Origin: Mycolicibacterium komanii
Lineage (GTDB): Bacteria > Actinomycetota > Actinomycetes > Mycobacteriales > Mycobacteriaceae
Reading direction: 5' to 3'
Assembly (NCBI RefSeq): GCF_001050035.1
Contig: NZ_CVTA01000025.1
Span: 1-46,095 of the forward strand
DNA length: 46,095 nt
Shown: piece by piece, positions 8,904 to 19,600 of the stretch
Position numbering within the stretch: the first letter of the stretch is position 1
Layout: every line of letters starts with the position of its first letter
Program-made: the position numbers and the translations under genes
Notes under the pieces: generated by a model
What the model was told of the DNA's origin: nothing
What the model saw: only the letters and a program-made list of their open reading frames with translations
Database searches by the model: none

Positions 8904-8978
8904 GGCGTCGCCCTCGGTGTTAGGGTGGGGTTCCGTGGGTCGGCAGGCCCCAAACTAGGAATCAGCCTAGAAACGTAA

Positions 8979-11381
<2,403 letters not shown>

Positions 11382-11385
<4 letters not shown>

Positions 11386-12329
11386 CGACCGCCACGTCTG
11401 CGCTCGAAGGTCAGGTTCAGGGCTATCTCGACCACCTGACCATCGAACGCGGTGCGGCCGCCAACACGTTGAGCTCCTACCGGCGCGATCTGCGTCGCTA
11501 CATCGACCACCTGACCGCGCGCGGCATCGACGACCTGACCAAGGTGACCGAGACCGATGTCAGCGAGTTCCTGGTCGCGCTGCGCCGCGGGGATGCCGAG
11601 GCCGGTACGACCCCGCTGTCGGCGGTCTCGGCGGCGCGGGCGTTGATCGCGGTGCGCGGCCTGCACCGCTTCGCGGCCGCCGAGGGGCTGACCGAGCTGG
11701 ACGTCGCCTCGGAGGTGAAGCCACCGACGCCGAGCCGGCGACTGCCCAAGAGCCTCTCGATCGACGAGGTGCTCGCCCTGCTCGACGCGGCGGGTGGTGA
11801 CAGCGAGGCCGACAGCCCGCTCACGCTGCGTAATCGGGCGCTGCTCGAACTGCTGTACTCGACCGGGGCCCGGATCTCGGAGGCTGTCGGGCTCGACATC
11901 GACGACGTCGACACCCACGCGCGCTCGGTCCTGCTGCGGGGCAAGGGGGGCAAGCACCGGCTGGTCCCGGTCGGCAGGCCCGCCGTCACCGCGCTGGACG
12001 CCTACTTCGTACGTGGCCGCCCGGATCTGGCGCGCCGCGGACGGGGCACCCCCGCGATCTTCCTCAACGCCCGCGGCGGGCGGCTGTCGCGGCAGAGCGC
12101 GTGGCAGGTACTGCAGGACGCCGCCGAGCGGGACGGCATCAGCGCCGCGGTGTCACCGCACGTGCTGCGACACTCGTTCGCCACGCATCTGCTCGACGGC
12201 GGCGCCGACGTGCGTGTCGTGCAGGAGCTGCTCGGCCACGCCTCGGTGACGACCACGCAGATCTACACCATGGTCACCGTCAACGCGCTGCGCGAGGTCT
12301 GGGCGGGCGCCCATCCGCGGGCGCGCTGA
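11382..12329 (+). CDS. xerD: Tyrosine recombinase XerD
   Basis: 315 residues, the length of chromosomal XerC/XerD proteins. The N-terminal SAM-like core-binding domain covers about 10-105 and the catalytic domain about 120-310. The active site set is complete: Arg164 (TGARISEA), Lys188, His260 and Arg263 ([11 protein letters not shown]), His286 (LGHASVTT) and nucleophile Tyr295 (TTQIYT). With XerC it resolves chromosome dimers at dif beside FtsK. Gene order (after the Nudix gene, before the parA-scpAB group) matches Rv1701. The GTG start overlaps the preceding stop by four bases. It is not a phage integrase, judging by this context. Confidence 0.94.
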
Positions 12330-12350
12330 GGGTCACCGAAACCAGCGCGG

Positions 12351-13103
12351 TCAGCCCCGGTATCGCGACTCGAGGACGAGGTCGGCGAGCATCGTCTGAT
12401 ACTCCGCGTGGGTCTTGTGCTCGACGGTGTCGAACAGCTTGCCCTGCTGCCGGCGCATGTACTCGCGGTACTTCGGCGCCCCCGGCACCTTGACGTTGTC
12501 CGCGACGACGACCGACCCGGGGTGCAGCCAGCCGCGGTCGAGGATGCTCTGCAGATCGGTCAGGTACGCGTCCTTGTCGTGGTCGAGAAACAGCACCTCG
12601 AGCAGGCCCGGGCCGAAACCGTGGTCGGAGGCCAGTGCTTCGAGCGTGCGACCTCCGTCGCCGATCGTGCCGACGACGCACGTGACGCGGTCGGCCACGC
12701 CGGCGTGCGCCCAGATACTGCGGGCGATCTCGGCGTTCGCCTCGGCGAGTTCCACCGAAAAGATCCGCGCCGACGGTGCCGCCCTGGCCAGTCGCAGCGC
12801 GCCGTACCCGCAGTAGGTCCCGAGCTCGAGCACCAGGTTCGGGTTCGCGCTGCGCACCGCGGCGTCGAGGATTGCGCCCTTCTCGTCGCCGACGTTGATC
12901 AGGAAGGACTTCTCGTAGGCGAACCGGTCGATCGTGGTGATGACGTCGTCGATGTCACCCTTCCGCGCGTTGGCCAGCACGTAATCGCGGGCCGCCGCCT
13001 CGCGGCCGTCGCCGATCTGGCCGGTGGTGAAGATGTTGCGTGCCCCGACGGCCATCCGCAGGAACGACCATCTCAGCAGCGGAATCCGTTGCTTCAAGCC
13101 CAT
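12351..13103 (-). CDS. Catechol O-methyltransferase-like SAM-dependent methyltransferase (Rv1703c type)
   Basis: 250 residues. The sequence is strikingly like animal COMT. The SAM loop is VLELGTYCGYGALRLAR (91-107). Metal and catalytic residues align one for one with rat COMT: Asp174 and Lys177 (LFLDHDKDAYL), Asp202 and Asn203 (VVVADNVKVPG), Glu234 (HAEYQTM). It should therefore methylate one hydroxyl of a catechol-like substrate in a Mg-dependent way; the natural substrate is unknown. ATG 13103 has TAGGCT six bases upstream on this strand, so the mRNA is probably leaderless. It is convergent with xerD (21-base gap) and divergent from the parA leader. The residues before about 25 carry a basic, hydrophobic stretch but no clear signal peptide. 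Confidence 0.92.
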   Translation of the reverse strand: MGLKQRIPLLRWSFLRMAVGARNIFTTGQIGDGREAAARDYVLANARKGDIDDVITTIDRFAYEKSFLINVGDEKGAILDAAVRSANPNLVLELGTYCGYGALRLARAAPSARIFSVELAEANAEIARSIWAHAGVADRVTCVVGTIGDGGRTLEALASDHGFGPGLLEVLFLDHDKDAYLTDLQSILDRGWLHPGSVVVADNVKVPGAPKYREYMRRQQGKLFDTVEHKTHAEYQTMLADLVLESRYRG

Positions 13104-13109
13104 GGCGTC

Positions 13110-13115
13110 AGCCTA
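13110..13115 (-). promoter_or_regulatory. -10 box for leaderless COMT-like gene
   Basis: TAGGCT on the minus strand ends six bases before ATG 13103, the leaderless spacing seen at several other genes in this window. Confidence 0.45.
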
Positions 13116-13161
13116 GGACGCGGCGCGGTGCAATCGGCTGTCAAGTTGCCCGCGGGTCTGG

Positions 13162-13190
13162 CTGACCTGCGCCGTTCCTGTGGTTAAACT
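13162..13190 (+). promoter_or_regulatory. Promoter of the parA-scpAB-cmk-der operon
   Basis: CTGACC (13162-13167) and TAAACT (13185-13190) are separated by 17 bases, close to the sigma-A pattern. Transcription would start near 13198, which is the first base of the short upstream ORF. Confidence 0.55.
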
Positions 13191-13197
13191 TGCCCGG

Positions 13198-13245
13198 ATG
13201 TCCGCCATGCCCGTGAACTGCCTGACCAGCGACGGTCTGGTATGA
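13198..13245 (+). CDS. Leaderless 15-codon upstream ORF, ATGA overlap with parA
   Basis: ATG 13198 lies seven bases after the TAAACT -10 box, so it would be the first codon of the mRNA. The ORF encodes MSAMPVNCLTSDGLV and ends TGA at 13243-13245, which overlaps the parA ATG (13242) as ATGA. parA has no Shine-Dalgarno sequence of its own, so termination-reinitiation from this ORF is a plausible way for parA to be translated. The peptide itself has no recognisable function. Seen directly: promoter spacing, ORF and overlap; the regulatory role is inferred. Confidence 0.5.
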   Translation: MSAMPVNCLTSDGLV

Positions 13246-14114
13246 GCGACGACGCAGGGGGCGGCGAAACGCCGGAAACTCTTGGCCTGACCGGCCGTCC
13301 ACCGCGGAGCATCCCAGAACCGGAGCCGAGGACGACGCACGGCCCGGCCAAGGTCATCGCGATGTGTAACCAGAAGGGCGGGGTCGGTAAGACCACGTCG
13401 ACGATCAACCTCGGCGCCAGCCTCGCCGAGTACGGCCGCCGCGTGCTGCTCGTCGATCTCGACCCGCAGGGCGCGCTGTCGGCGGGCCTTGGGGTGCCGC
13501 ACTACGAACTCGAACACACCGTGCACAACTTGCTGGTCGAACCTCGGGTGTCGATCGACGACGTGCTGATTCACACCCGGGTCAAGAACCTGGACCTGGT
13601 GCCCAGCAACATCGACCTGTCGGCCGCGGAGATCCAGCTGGTCAACGAGGTGGGCCGGGAGCAGTCGCTGGCCCGTGCGCTGTACCCGGTGCTGGACCGC
13701 TACGACTACGTCCTGATCGACTGCCAGCCCTCGCTCGGCTTGCTCACCGTGAACGGCCTGGCCTGCAGCGACGGGGTGATCATCCCGACCGAGTGCGAGT
13801 TCTTCTCGCTGCGCGGCCTGGCGCTGCTGACCGACACCGTCGACAAGGTGCACGACCGGCTGAACCCGAAGCTGTCGATCAGCGGCATCCTGATCACCCG
13901 CTACGACCCGCGCACCGTAAACTCTCGCGAAGTCATGGCCCGTGTAGTGGAGCGCTTCGGCGACCTCGTGTTCGACACCGTCATCACCCGTACGGTGCGC
14001 TTTCCCGAGACCAGCGTCGCCGGTGAACCGATCACCACTTGGGCGCCGAAATCCGGTGGGGCGCAATCATATCGATCGCTGGCTCGCGAGGTCATCCACC
14101 GGTTCGGCGCGTGA
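13242..14114 (+). CDS. ParA/Soj-family ATPase (Rv1708 family)
   Basis: 290 residues. After a Pro- and acid-rich N-terminal tail (1-35) comes the deviant Walker A KGGVGKTT (45-52), then LLVDLDPQGALSAGLG and DYVLIDCQPSLGLLT, the ParA switch and Walker B regions. Such ATPases use DNA-dependent dimerisation to position chromosomes or complexes. No parB gene follows; instead the gene is coupled to scpA and scpB (GTGA overlap with scpA), as in M. tuberculosis Rv1708-Rv1710, so a link to condensin loading is likely. This is a second ParA-like protein rather than the origin-linked ParA. Upstream in frame there is no ATG, GTG or TTG before a stop, so ATG 13242 is the only reasonable start. Confidence 0.92.
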   Translation: MSDDAGGGETPETLGLTGRPPRSIPEPEPRTTHGPAKVIAMCNQKGGVGKTTSTINLGASLAEYGRRVLLVDLDPQGALSAGLGVPHYELEHTVHNLLVEPRVSIDDVLIHTRVKNLDLVPSNIDLSAAEIQLVNEVGREQSLARALYPVLDRYDYVLIDCQPSLGLLTVNGLACSDGVIIPTECEFFSLRGLALLTDTVDKVHDRLNPKLSISGILITRYDPRTVNSREVMARVVERFGDLVFDTVITRTVRFPETSVAGEPITTWAPKSGGAQSYRSLAREVIHRFGA

Positions 14115-14959
14115 ATGACCCGGTGACGGAGACCGAGGCCGCGGTAACCCCGGATTCTGATGAATCTCCGCAGTCGGGTTTCCAGGTTCGGCTGAGCAAT
14201 TTCGAGGGCCCGTTCGACCTGCTGTTGCAGCTGATCTTCGCGCACCGCCTCGACGTCACCGAGGTGGCGTTGCACCAGGTCACCGACGATTTCATCGCCT
14301 ACACCAAGGCGATCGGCCGGCAGCTGGAGCTCGACGAGACCACCGCGTTCCTGGTGATCGCCGCGACCCTGCTCGACCTGAAGGCCGCTCGGCTGCTGCC
14401 GGCCGGCGAGGTGCACGACGAGGAGGACCTCGCCCTGCTCGAGGTCCGAGACCTGCTGTTCGCCCGGCTGCTGCAATACCGCGCGTTCAAACACGTCGCC
14501 GAGATGTTCGCCGAACTGGAGGCCGCGGCGCTGCGCAGCTATCCGCGCGCCGTCGCGCTGGAGGAGCGCTTTTCGCAGCTGCTGCCGGAAGTGATGATCG
14601 GCGTCGACGCCCAGGACTTCGCGCAGATCGCCGCGGCGGCGTTCACCCCGCGGCCGGTGCCGACGGTGAGCACCGAGCACCTGCACCATGCGGCGGTGTC
14701 GGTGCCCGAGCAGATCGGTAACCTGATGGCGTTGCTCCAGAGCCGCGGGATCGGCCAGTGGGCGTCCTTCCGGGATCTGGTCGCCGACTGCGACGCCCCG
14801 ATCGAGATCGTCGGACGGTTCCTGGCGCTCCTCGAGCTCTACCGCGCCAGGGCGGTAGCATTCGAACAACCTGAACCGCTTGGTGTGCTGCAGATTTCGT
14901 GGACCGGTGAGCGGCCGACACACCAACAGCTGGCGGTGGAAGAAGAGCAGTATGGATAG
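14111..14959 (+). CDS. scpA: Segregation and condensation protein A
   Basis: 282 residues. The kleisin N-terminal part FQVRLSNFEGPFDLLLQLI (about 24-42) is diagnostic for ScpA; the C-terminal winged helix that contacts the SMC head is seen near 215-265 (VTVPEQIGNL-like helix, then FRDLVADCDAPIEIVGRFLALLEL). It bridges SMC heads together with ScpB. The GTG start overlaps the parA stop by four bases; the last eight bases overlap scpB. The order parA-scpA-scpB fits a common role in chromosome organisation. Confidence 0.95.
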   Translation: MNDPVTETEAAVTPDSDESPQSGFQVRLSNFEGPFDLLLQLIFAHRLDVTEVALHQVTDDFIAYTKAIGRQLELDETTAFLVIAATLLDLKAARLLPAGEVHDEEDLALLEVRDLLFARLLQYRAFKHVAEMFAELEAAALRSYPRAVALEERFSQLLPEVMIGVDAQDFAQIAAAAFTPRPVPTVSTEHLHHAAVSVPEQIGNLMALLQSRGIGQWASFRDLVADCDAPIEIVGRFLALLELYRARAVAFEQPEPLGVLQISWTGERPTHQQLAVEEEQYG

Positions 14960-15701
14960 CGAAGACCACGACAACCTCGACGAGGTCGCGACGGACCTCG
15001 ACCACGGGGGCGTCGCGGCCGACGGTGCCGATCTGGGGATCGACGTCGCCGAACCGCCCGAGATGGAGGACGGCGAACTCGGCGCGGTGCTCGAGGCGCT
15101 GCTGCTGGTGGTCGATACACCGGCGACCGTCGAGCAGCTCGCTTCCGCGATCGAGCAGCCGCCCTACCGCGTCGCGGCCAAACTGCAGGCGATGGCGCAG
15201 GAGTACGCCGACCGCGACAGCGGCATCGACCTGCGTGAAGCCGGCGGTGGCTGGCGGATGTACACCCGGTCGCGCTACGCCCCCTACGTGGAGCGGTTGC
15301 TGCTCGACGGCGCCCGCTCGAAGCTGACCCGCGCAGCGCTGGAGACGCTGGCTGTGGTCGCCTACCGGCAGCCGGTGACGCGGGCCCGGGTGAGCGCGGT
15401 GCGCGGTGTCAACGTCGACGCGGTGATGCGCACGCTGATGGCCCGCGGCCTGATCACCGAGGCGGGCACCGATCCCGACTCGGGCGCCGTGACTTTCGCC
15501 ACCACGGAACTGTTCCTCGAACGGCTGGGGCTGACGTCGTTGGCCGATCTTCCCGACATCGCGCCGCTGCTGCCCGACGTCGACGTGATCGACGACCTCA
15601 GCGAAACCCTCGACGAGGACCCGCGTTTCATCAAACTCAGCGGCGCCCCGGCGCCCGAACAGCCGCTGTCGTTCGACGTGGACACCGATGCAAATGGCTG
15701 A
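14952..15701 (+). CDS. scpB: Segregation and condensation protein B
   Basis: 249 residues. An acidic, probably flexible tail (1-40) precedes two winged-helix domains (about 45-120 and 125-200); GGGWRMYTRSRYAPYVERLL and LTRAALETLAVVAYRQPVTRARVSAVRGV are typical ScpB segments. ScpB dimers bind ScpA in the SMC complex. ATG 14952 lies within the end of scpA; the stop lies 14 bases past the ATG of the pseudouridine synthase gene. A second acidic stretch is at the C-terminus. Confidence 0.95.
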   Translation: MDSEDHDNLDEVATDLDHGGVAADGADLGIDVAEPPEMEDGELGAVLEALLLVVDTPATVEQLASAIEQPPYRVAAKLQAMAQEYADRDSGIDLREAGGGWRMYTRSRYAPYVERLLLDGARSKLTRAALETLAVVAYRQPVTRARVSAVRGVNVDAVMRTLMARGLITEAGTDPDSGAVTFATTELFLERLGLTSLADLPDIAPLLPDVDVIDDLSETLDEDPRFIKLSGAPAPEQPLSFDVDTDANG

Positions 15702-16437
15702 GTCCGAGGGCGTGCGACTGCAGAAAGTGTTGTCGCAGGCCGGAATTGCGTCGCGCCGGGTGGCCGAGAAGATGATCAGGGACGGCCGCGTCGAGGTCGA
15801 CGACCGTGTGGTCACCGAGCTGGGCACTCGCGTCGATCCCGATGTCTCGGTGATCCGGGTCGACGGCGCGCGGGTCACGGTCGACGACACCCTGGTGCAC
15901 CTGGCGATCAACAAACCCAAAGGCATGCACTCGACGATGTCCGACGACCGGGGCCGCCCGTGCATCGGCGACCTCGTCGAGCACCGGGTCCGGGGCAACA
16001 AGAAGCTGTTTCACGTCGGTCGGCTCGACGCCGACACCGAGGGGCTGATGTTGCTGACCAACGACGGCGAGCTGGCGCACCGGCTGATGCACCCGTCGTT
16101 CGAGGTGCCCAAGACCTATTTGGCCACCGTCCTGGGCGCGGTGCCGCGCGGGCTGGGACGCGAACTGCGCAACGGTGTCGAACTCGACGACGGGCCCGCT
16201 CGTGTCGACGACTTCGCCGTCGTCGACAAGGCTCCCGGCAAAACGCTGGTGCGGGTGACGTTGCACGAGGGCCGCAAGCGGATCGTGCGCCGGATGCTCG
16301 CCGCCGTCGGCTACCCCGTGCAGGAGCTGGTGCGGACCCACATCGGCACGGTCGCGCTGGGTGAGCAGCGTCCGGGCAGCATCCGGGTGCTGACGCAGAA
16401 GGAGCTCGGCGAGTTGTACAAGGCGGTCGGCCTGTGA
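15688..16437 (+). CDS. rRNA pseudouridine synthase, RsuA/RluB family (Rv1711 homologue)
   Basis: 249 residues. The S4 domain (about 9-65, [21 protein letters not shown]) is followed by the RsuA/RluB catalytic domain; catalytic Asp114 sits in [18 protein letters not shown], and the [20 protein letters not shown] block follows. It isomerises a uridine in 16S or 23S rRNA. RluB-like action on 23S U2605 is the usual prediction for this scpB-linked gene, but the target cannot be read from sequence. ATG 15688 overlaps scpB; ATG 15694 is a possible alternative. The stop overlaps cmk as GTGA. Confidence 0.92.
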   Translation: MQMAESEGVRLQKVLSQAGIASRRVAEKMIRDGRVEVDDRVVTELGTRVDPDVSVIRVDGARVTVDDTLVHLAINKPKGMHSTMSDDRGRPCIGDLVEHRVRGNKKLFHVGRLDADTEGLMLLTNDGELAHRLMHPSFEVPKTYLATVLGAVPRGLGRELRNGVELDDGPARVDDFAVVDKAPGKTLVRVTLHEGRKRIVRRMLAAVGYPVQELVRTHIGTVALGEQRPGSIRVLTQKELGELYKAVGL

Positions 16438-17117
16438 CGTCACTGGTGGTCGCCGTCGACGGTCCCGCCGGAACCGGGAAGTCAACGGTGTCAAGGGGTT
16501 TGGCGCGTGAACTGCACGCACGCTATCTCGATACCGGAGCCATGTACCGAATTGTGACGCTGGCCGTGCTGCGGGCAGGGGTCGACCTCGCCGACACCGA
16601 AGCCATCGCCGCAGCGGCAGCTGATGCCAAACTCGCGGTGGGCCACGACCCCGACGAAGACCGCTCTTACCTTGACGGAGAAGACGTTTCGGCCGAGATT
16701 CGCGGCGCCGCGGTGACCAAGGCGGTGTCGGCGGTCTCGGCGGTGCCCGCGGTGCGCACGCGGCTCGTCGACATCCAACGGCAGCTCGCCACCGGGCAGG
16801 GCAGCGTCGTCGTGGAGGGCCGTGACATCGGCACGGTGGTGCTACCCGACGCCGACGTGAAGATCTTCCTGACCGCGTCGGCCGAGGAGCGGGCGCGGCG
16901 CCGCAACGACCAGAACAAGACGGCCGGGCTGGCCGACGATTACGAGGCGGTGCTGGCCGACGTCAAACGTCGCGATCATCTGGACTCCACGCGAGCGGTG
17001 TCGCCATTGCGGCCCGCGGACGATGCCGTCGTCGTCGACACCAGCGCGATGACGCAACCCGAGGTGATCGAGCATCTGACCCACCTCGTGCGAGAGCGGG
17101 CGGGAGCGCAGCGATGA
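16434..17117 (+). CDS. cmk: Cytidylate kinase
   Basis: 227 residues. The P-loop GPAGTGKST is at 10-18, then [17 protein letters not shown] for CMP binding, [21 protein letters not shown] and RRNDQNK from the LID region. It phosphorylates CMP and dCMP, feeding the same CTP pool as pyrG upstream. It overlaps the pseudouridine synthase stop (GTGA) and the der start (ATGA), so it lies inside one translationally coupled run. Confidence 0.96.
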   Translation: MTSLVVAVDGPAGTGKSTVSRGLARELHARYLDTGAMYRIVTLAVLRAGVDLADTEAIAAAAADAKLAVGHDPDEDRSYLDGEDVSAEIRGAAVTKAVSAVSAVPAVRTRLVDIQRQLATGQGSVVVEGRDIGTVVLPDADVKIFLTASAEERARRRNDQNKTAGLADDYEAVLADVKRRDHLDSTRAVSPLRPADDAVVVDTSAMTQPEVIEHLTHLVRERAGAQR

Positions 17118-18517
17118 GCGAGGACGGCACCTGGGTCGACGAAAGCGATTGGGAGATCGCCGAAGATGTCGCGGAAGCCATCGAGGAGGCGGCGGCAGCG
17201 CCTCCGGTCGTTGCCGTCGTCGGGCGCCCCAACGTCGGTAAGTCGACGCTGGTGAACCGCATCCTGGGCCGGCGCGAAGCCGTCGTGCAGGACGTGCCCG
17301 GGGTGACGCGCGACCGAGTCTCCTATGACGCGCTGTGGCTGGGCCGTCGGTTCGTCCTGCAGGACACCGGCGGTTGGGAACCCGACGCGAAGGGCCTGCA
17401 GCAGCTGGTGGCCGAGCAGGCGTCGGTCGCCATGCGCACTGCCGACGCGATCGTCTTCGTCGTCGACGCGGTGGTCGGTGCGACCTCCGCCGACGAGGCG
17501 GCCGCGAAACTGCTTCAGCGTGCGGGTAAGCCGGTGTTCCTGGCGGCCAACAAGGTCGACAGCGAGCGCGGAGAATCCGACGCGGCGATGCTGTGGTCGC
17601 TGGGTCTCGGCGAGCCGCATCCGATCAGCGCCATGCACGGCCGCGGGGTGGCCGATCTGCTCGACACCGTGATCGAGGCCCTGCCCACGGTGTCGGAGAT
17701 GTCGAGCGGCGGGGGAGGACCGCGCCGGGTCGCACTGGTGGGCAAGCCGAACGTGGGCAAGAGCTCACTGCTGAACCGGCTGGCGGGCGATCAGCGCTCG
17801 GTGGTGCACGACGTCGCGGGCACCACGGTCGATCCGGTCGACTCGCTGATCGAGATGGACGGCAAGCTGTGGCGGTTCGTCGACACCGCGGGTCTGCGGC
17901 GCAAGGTCGGGCAGGCCAGCGGGCACGAGTTCTACGCGTCGGTGCGCACGCACGGCGCGATCGACGCAGCCGAGGTGGCGATCGTGTTGATCGATGCGTC
18001 GCAACCGCTGACCGAGCAGGACCAGCGCGTGTTGTCGATGGTGATCGAGGCGGGCCGGGCGCTGGTGCTGGCGTTCAACAAGTGGGACCTGGTCGACGAG
18101 GATCGGCGGTATCTGCTGGACCGCGAGATCGACCGCGAGCTCGTGCAGCTGCAGTGGGCGCCGCGGGTGAACATCTCGGCCAAGACCGGCCGCGCGGTGC
18201 AGAAGCTGGTGCCCGCCCTGGAGAAGTCGCTCGAATCGTGGGACACCCGCGTGCCGACGGGCCGGCTGAACACGTTCCTCAAGGAAGTGGTCGCGGCGCA
18301 TCCGCCGCCGGTGCGCGGGGGTAAGCAGCCGCGGATCCTGTTCGCGACCCAGGCGACCGCTCGGCCGCCGACGTTCGTGCTGTTCACGTCGGGCTTCCTG
18401 GAGGCGGGCTACCGGCGGTTCCTGGAGCGACGACTGCGCGAGACGTTCGGCTTCGAAGGCAGCCCGATTCGGATCAACGTGCGGATGCGCGAGAAGCGGG
18501 GATCGCGCTCACGGTGA
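17114..18517 (+). CDS. der: Ribosome biogenesis GTPase Der (EngA)
   Basis: 467 residues with two consecutive GTPase domains, the hallmark of Der. The first P-loop GRPNVGKS is at 37-44, the second GKPNVGKS near 210; the corresponding DTGGW and DTAGL switch II motifs and NKVD/NKWD specificity motifs are all intact. A KH-like C-terminal domain ends [17 protein letters not shown]. It matures the 50S subunit. An acidic N-terminal extension of about 30 residues precedes the first domain, as in other mycobacteria. It is the last gene of the operon: a 10-bp inverted repeat follows six bases later. Confidence 0.97.
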   Translation: MSEDGTWVDESDWEIAEDVAEAIEEAAAAPPVVAVVGRPNVGKSTLVNRILGRREAVVQDVPGVTRDRVSYDALWLGRRFVLQDTGGWEPDAKGLQQLVAEQASVAMRTADAIVFVVDAVVGATSADEAAAKLLQRAGKPVFLAANKVDSERGESDAAMLWSLGLGEPHPISAMHGRGVADLLDTVIEALPTVSEMSSGGGGPRRVALVGKPNVGKSSLLNRLAGDQRSVVHDVAGTTVDPVDSLIEMDGKLWRFVDTAGLRRKVGQASGHEFYASVRTHGAIDAAEVAIVLIDASQPLTEQDQRVLSMVIEAGRALVLAFNKWDLVDEDRRYLLDREIDRELVQLQWAPRVNISAKTGRAVQKLVPALEKSLESWDTRVPTGRLNTFLKEVVAAHPPPVRGGKQPRILFATQATARPPTFVLFTSGFLEAGYRRFLERRLRETFGFEGSPIRINVRMREKRGSRSR

Positions 18518-18523
18518 TGGGGA

Positions 18524-18568
18524 TTTCGGTGCGTAATCAATCGCTGCGCGACCAGTACCGCACCGAAA
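18524..18568 (+). terminator. Inverted repeat after der, possible terminator
   Basis: TTTCGGTGCG (18524-18533) and CGCACCGAAA (18559-18568) are a perfect 10-bp inverted repeat with a 25-base loop, just after the der stop and before the next promoter. No T-run follows, so the terminator call is tentative. Confidence 0.4.
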
Positions 18569-18576
18569 CCGCTTAG

Positions 18577-18582
18577 TAGAGT
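18577..18582 (+). promoter_or_regulatory. -10 box for leaderless TauE/SafE gene
   Basis: TAGAGT ends seven bases before the GTG at 18590, predicting an mRNA that begins at or next to that codon. There is no ribosome binding site upstream of the GTG, which agrees. Confidence 0.5.
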
Positions 18583-18589
18583 TGCGCCA

Positions 18590-19372
18590 GTGCCCGTCGT
18601 CGACATGGTCCTCATCGCATTGGCGGGCTTGGGAGCCGGCGCGATCAACACGCTCGTCGGCTCCGGCACCCTGATCACCTTCCCCACGCTGGTGGCGCTG
18701 GGATATCCGCCGGTGACGTCGACGATGTCGAACGCCATCGGTCTGGTGGCCGGCGGGGTGTCGGGTACCTGGGGATACCGCCGCGAACTGCGGGGGCAGT
18801 GGCACCGGCTGCGCTGGCAGATCCCGGCGTCGTTCGCGGGAGCGATGCTCGGCGCGTGGCTGCTGCTGCACCTGCCGGAGACGGTGTTCGAGCAGGTAGT
18901 GCCCGTGCTGCTGATCGCGGCGCTGATGCTGGTGGTCATCGGCCCACGGATCCAGTCGTATGCGCGGAGACGGGCCGAAGCGGCCGGGCAGTCCGCCGAG
19001 CATGTGTCGCAGCGGCGGATGGCCGCCGTCGTCTTCGCGACGTTCGCGGTCGGGATCTACGGGGGCTACTTCACCGCGGCGCAGGGGATCCTGCTGATCG
19101 CCGCGATGGGCGCGCTGCTGCCCGAGAACATGCAGCGCATGAACGCCGCGAAGAACTTGCTGTCGCTGGTGGTCAACGTGGTGGCCGCGGTGGCGTACAC
19201 GCTGGTGGCGTTCGACCGGATCAGCTGGGCGGCGGCGGGCCTGATCGCGGCCGGCTCGCTGGTCGGTGGCTTTCTCGGGGCCCGCTACGGCCGTCGACTG
19301 TCACCCAACGCGTTGCGTGCGGTCATCGTGGTGGTGGGAATCATCGGTCTGTACCGATTGCTGACTGTCTAG
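18590..19372 (+). CDS. TauE/SafE-family membrane permease
   Basis: 260 residues with about eight hydrophobic segments, starting MVLIALAGLGAGAINTLVGSGTLITFPTLVALG, the duplicated TauE signature (GxxxGxxNTxxGxG), and a second half-repeat around YGGYFTAAQGILLIAAMGALL. The family exports sulfite, sulfoacetate or related organosulfur anions across the inner membrane; substrate unknown. A long cytoplasmic loop (about 127-143, RRRAEAAGQSAEHVSQRR) separates the halves. GTG 18590 is consistent with a leaderless message. A second, unrelated-looking member of the family follows 228 bases downstream. Confidence 0.9.
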   Translation: MPVVDMVLIALAGLGAGAINTLVGSGTLITFPTLVALGYPPVTSTMSNAIGLVAGGVSGTWGYRRELRGQWHRLRWQIPASFAGAMLGAWLLLHLPETVFEQVVPVLLIAALMLVVIGPRIQSYARRRAEAAGQSAEHVSQRRMAAVVFATFAVGIYGGYFTAAQGILLIAAMGALLPENMQRMNAAKNLLSLVVNVVAAVAYTLVAFDRISWAAAGLIAAGSLVGGFLGARYGRRLSPNALRAVIVVVGIIGLYRLLTV

Positions 19373-19424
19373 AGCACTTCGGTACGGTGGCATGAAGCCG
19401 TCTGACCAGGAGAGGGGAGCGCCG

Positions 19425-19535
19425 GTGGCCGAACGCCGATTCCGCACCGCGCCGTCGGCCCTCTGCGCCCTCGAGCCGTTCTGGCCGTCACGGCGAATCA
19501 TCGCCTTCGACGAGTGGTGTCGCGCGCGCATCTGA
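19425..19535 (+). CDS. Possible small ORF, 36 codons, between the two TauE genes
   Basis: GTG 19425 is preceded by the strong purine run GGAGAGGGGAG (19409-19419) at five bases. The ORF would encode a basic, Arg-rich peptide with two cysteines (RRFRTAPSALCALEPFW near the start, DEWCRARI at the end). An in-frame ATG at 19392 would add 11 residues. A TACGGT -10-like box (19383-19388) could drive it. It ends 65 bases before the second TauE gene, so it might be a leader peptide for that gene. I do not recognise it. Confidence 0.3.
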   Translation: MAERRFRTAPSALCALEPFWPSRRIIAFDEWCRARI

Positions 19536-19600
19536 TTTCGCGCCCACCTGTCCGTCCGTCGCGCTCATCGCGCTGACCACTTCCGAAAGCAGCCGAACGT

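Noticed and set aside
13188..13241. N-terminal extension of parA (in-frame DVRHARELPDQRRS)
   Set aside because: An in-frame stop lies at 13185 and no ATG, GTG or TTG occurs before 13242.
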